Positions 4,943 through 5,251 of a DNA stretch of 5,251 nucleotides are shown here, in pieces; the stretch's first letter is position 1; every line of letters begins with the position of its first letter. The stretch spans positions 1-5,251 of the forward strand of contig URRN01000148.1 of assembly GCA_900550185.1 (NCBI GenBank), read 5' to 3'. The DNA is from an uncultured Collinsella sp. (lineage in GTDB: Bacteria; Actinomycetota; Coriobacteriia; Coriobacteriales; Coriobacteriaceae). The notes under the pieces are model-generated. The model did no database searches and was not told the DNA's origin. It was given only the letters and a program-made list of their open reading frames with translations. The position numbers and the translations under genes are program-made.

Positions 4943-5251
4943 CTACGCCGCGAGATGCGCGGCAGCGCCGCCCTTCTCGCCCTTACCCTTCCAGAAGGGC
5001 GAGGCGGCCTTCCTCGCCCAGAGCGCCGAGAGGCGCGCAATTTGTTTTGAGGCGGCCCAAGCGCCAGCACCAACGAAGAGCGCCACGCCGACGAGGCCGA
5101 GCCCCACGCCCGCCGAGGCGAGGGCGTACGGGAAGTGGCCGATGATGACGCCGCTTACGGCAAGCAGGAGCCCAACTACGCCCACGCCCCCGAGTGCCAC
5201 CGCGACGATCCACACGCAGAGCGCCAGCACCCAGATGCAGATATAGACCGT
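4943..5251 (-). CDS. DUF1700-type membrane protein, C-terminal part (5' end outside window)
   Basis: The frame is open from the right edge (TVYICIWVLALCVWIV) to TAG 4945-4943, giving 102 residues. It contains long hydrophobic helices (about 1-33 and 40-65 of the visible part; GVIIGHFPYALAS lies between them) and a basic cytoplasmic tail (KQIARLSALWARKAASPFWK). This is the usual C-terminal membrane half of DUF1700 proteins, which normally sit between a PadR-type regulator and a DUF4097 gene. The downstream neighbour, three bases from its stop to the next ribosome binding site, fits that operon. The role of DUF1700 proteins is unproven; an envelope-stress or anti-sigma-like function is sometimes suggested. 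A GTG at 5230 could be mistaken for the start, but the frame continues upstream of it to the window edge. Confidence 0.7.
   Translation of the reverse strand, partial: TVYICIWVLALCVWIVAVALGGVGVVGLLLAVSGVIIGHFPYALASAGVGLGLVGVALFVGAGAWAASKQIARLSALWARKAASPFWKGKGEKGGAAAHLAA

Noticed and set aside
1..5251. CRISPR array, tRNA or rRNA genes
   Set aside because: No regularly spaced repeats and no cloverleaf or rRNA-like sequence seen on either strand.

Overview
The window looks like chromosomal DNA from a Coriobacteriia-type actinobacterium, with Collinsella or Olsenella relatives my best guess. The guess rests on the style of the proteins: a DUF1700/DUF4097-like gene pair, an IS481-type transposase N-terminus, and a CD1871A-type CXXC micro-protein beside a membrane 4Fe-4S protein. 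The organism is inferred; there is no rRNA or other marker here.

Left part (1-2516): two divergent units share a short control region (about 604-693). Leftward runs a 48-residue CXXC membrane micro-protein, overlapping by 8 bases the start of a NapH-like polytopic 4Fe-4S membrane protein that leaves the window at base 1. Neither reading frame has an ATG start with a ribosome binding site; both appear to use TTG. Rightward runs a two-component system: an OmpR/PhoB response regulator joined by an ATGA overlap to a sensor histidine kinase. The divergent layout suggests that the two-component pair controls the membrane redox genes.

Middle part (2517-4276): a 168-base convergent gap, then a leftward two-gene unit. 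It encodes a protein with a C-terminal transmembrane hairpin and a trypsin-fold serine protease without a signal peptide, overlapping by 11 bases. A perfect TATAAT lies upstream. The unit is sandwiched between the two-component system and insertion-sequence debris. Its function is not recognisable; it is the best candidate here for an undescribed system. Next comes a gene-free stretch of about 300 bases with a very stable GC-rich hairpin.

Right part (4277-5251): the left end and first ~93 codons of an IS481-family transposase, including an inverted repeat that can mask its ribosome binding site. This remnant abuts a shortened leftward gene whose N-terminus resembles DUF4097-associated envelope proteins. 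Upstream of it is the C-terminus of a DUF1700 membrane protein entering from the right edge. This part is visibly more G+C-rich than the left, and the IS/DUF junction looks like a deletion or rearrangement scar.
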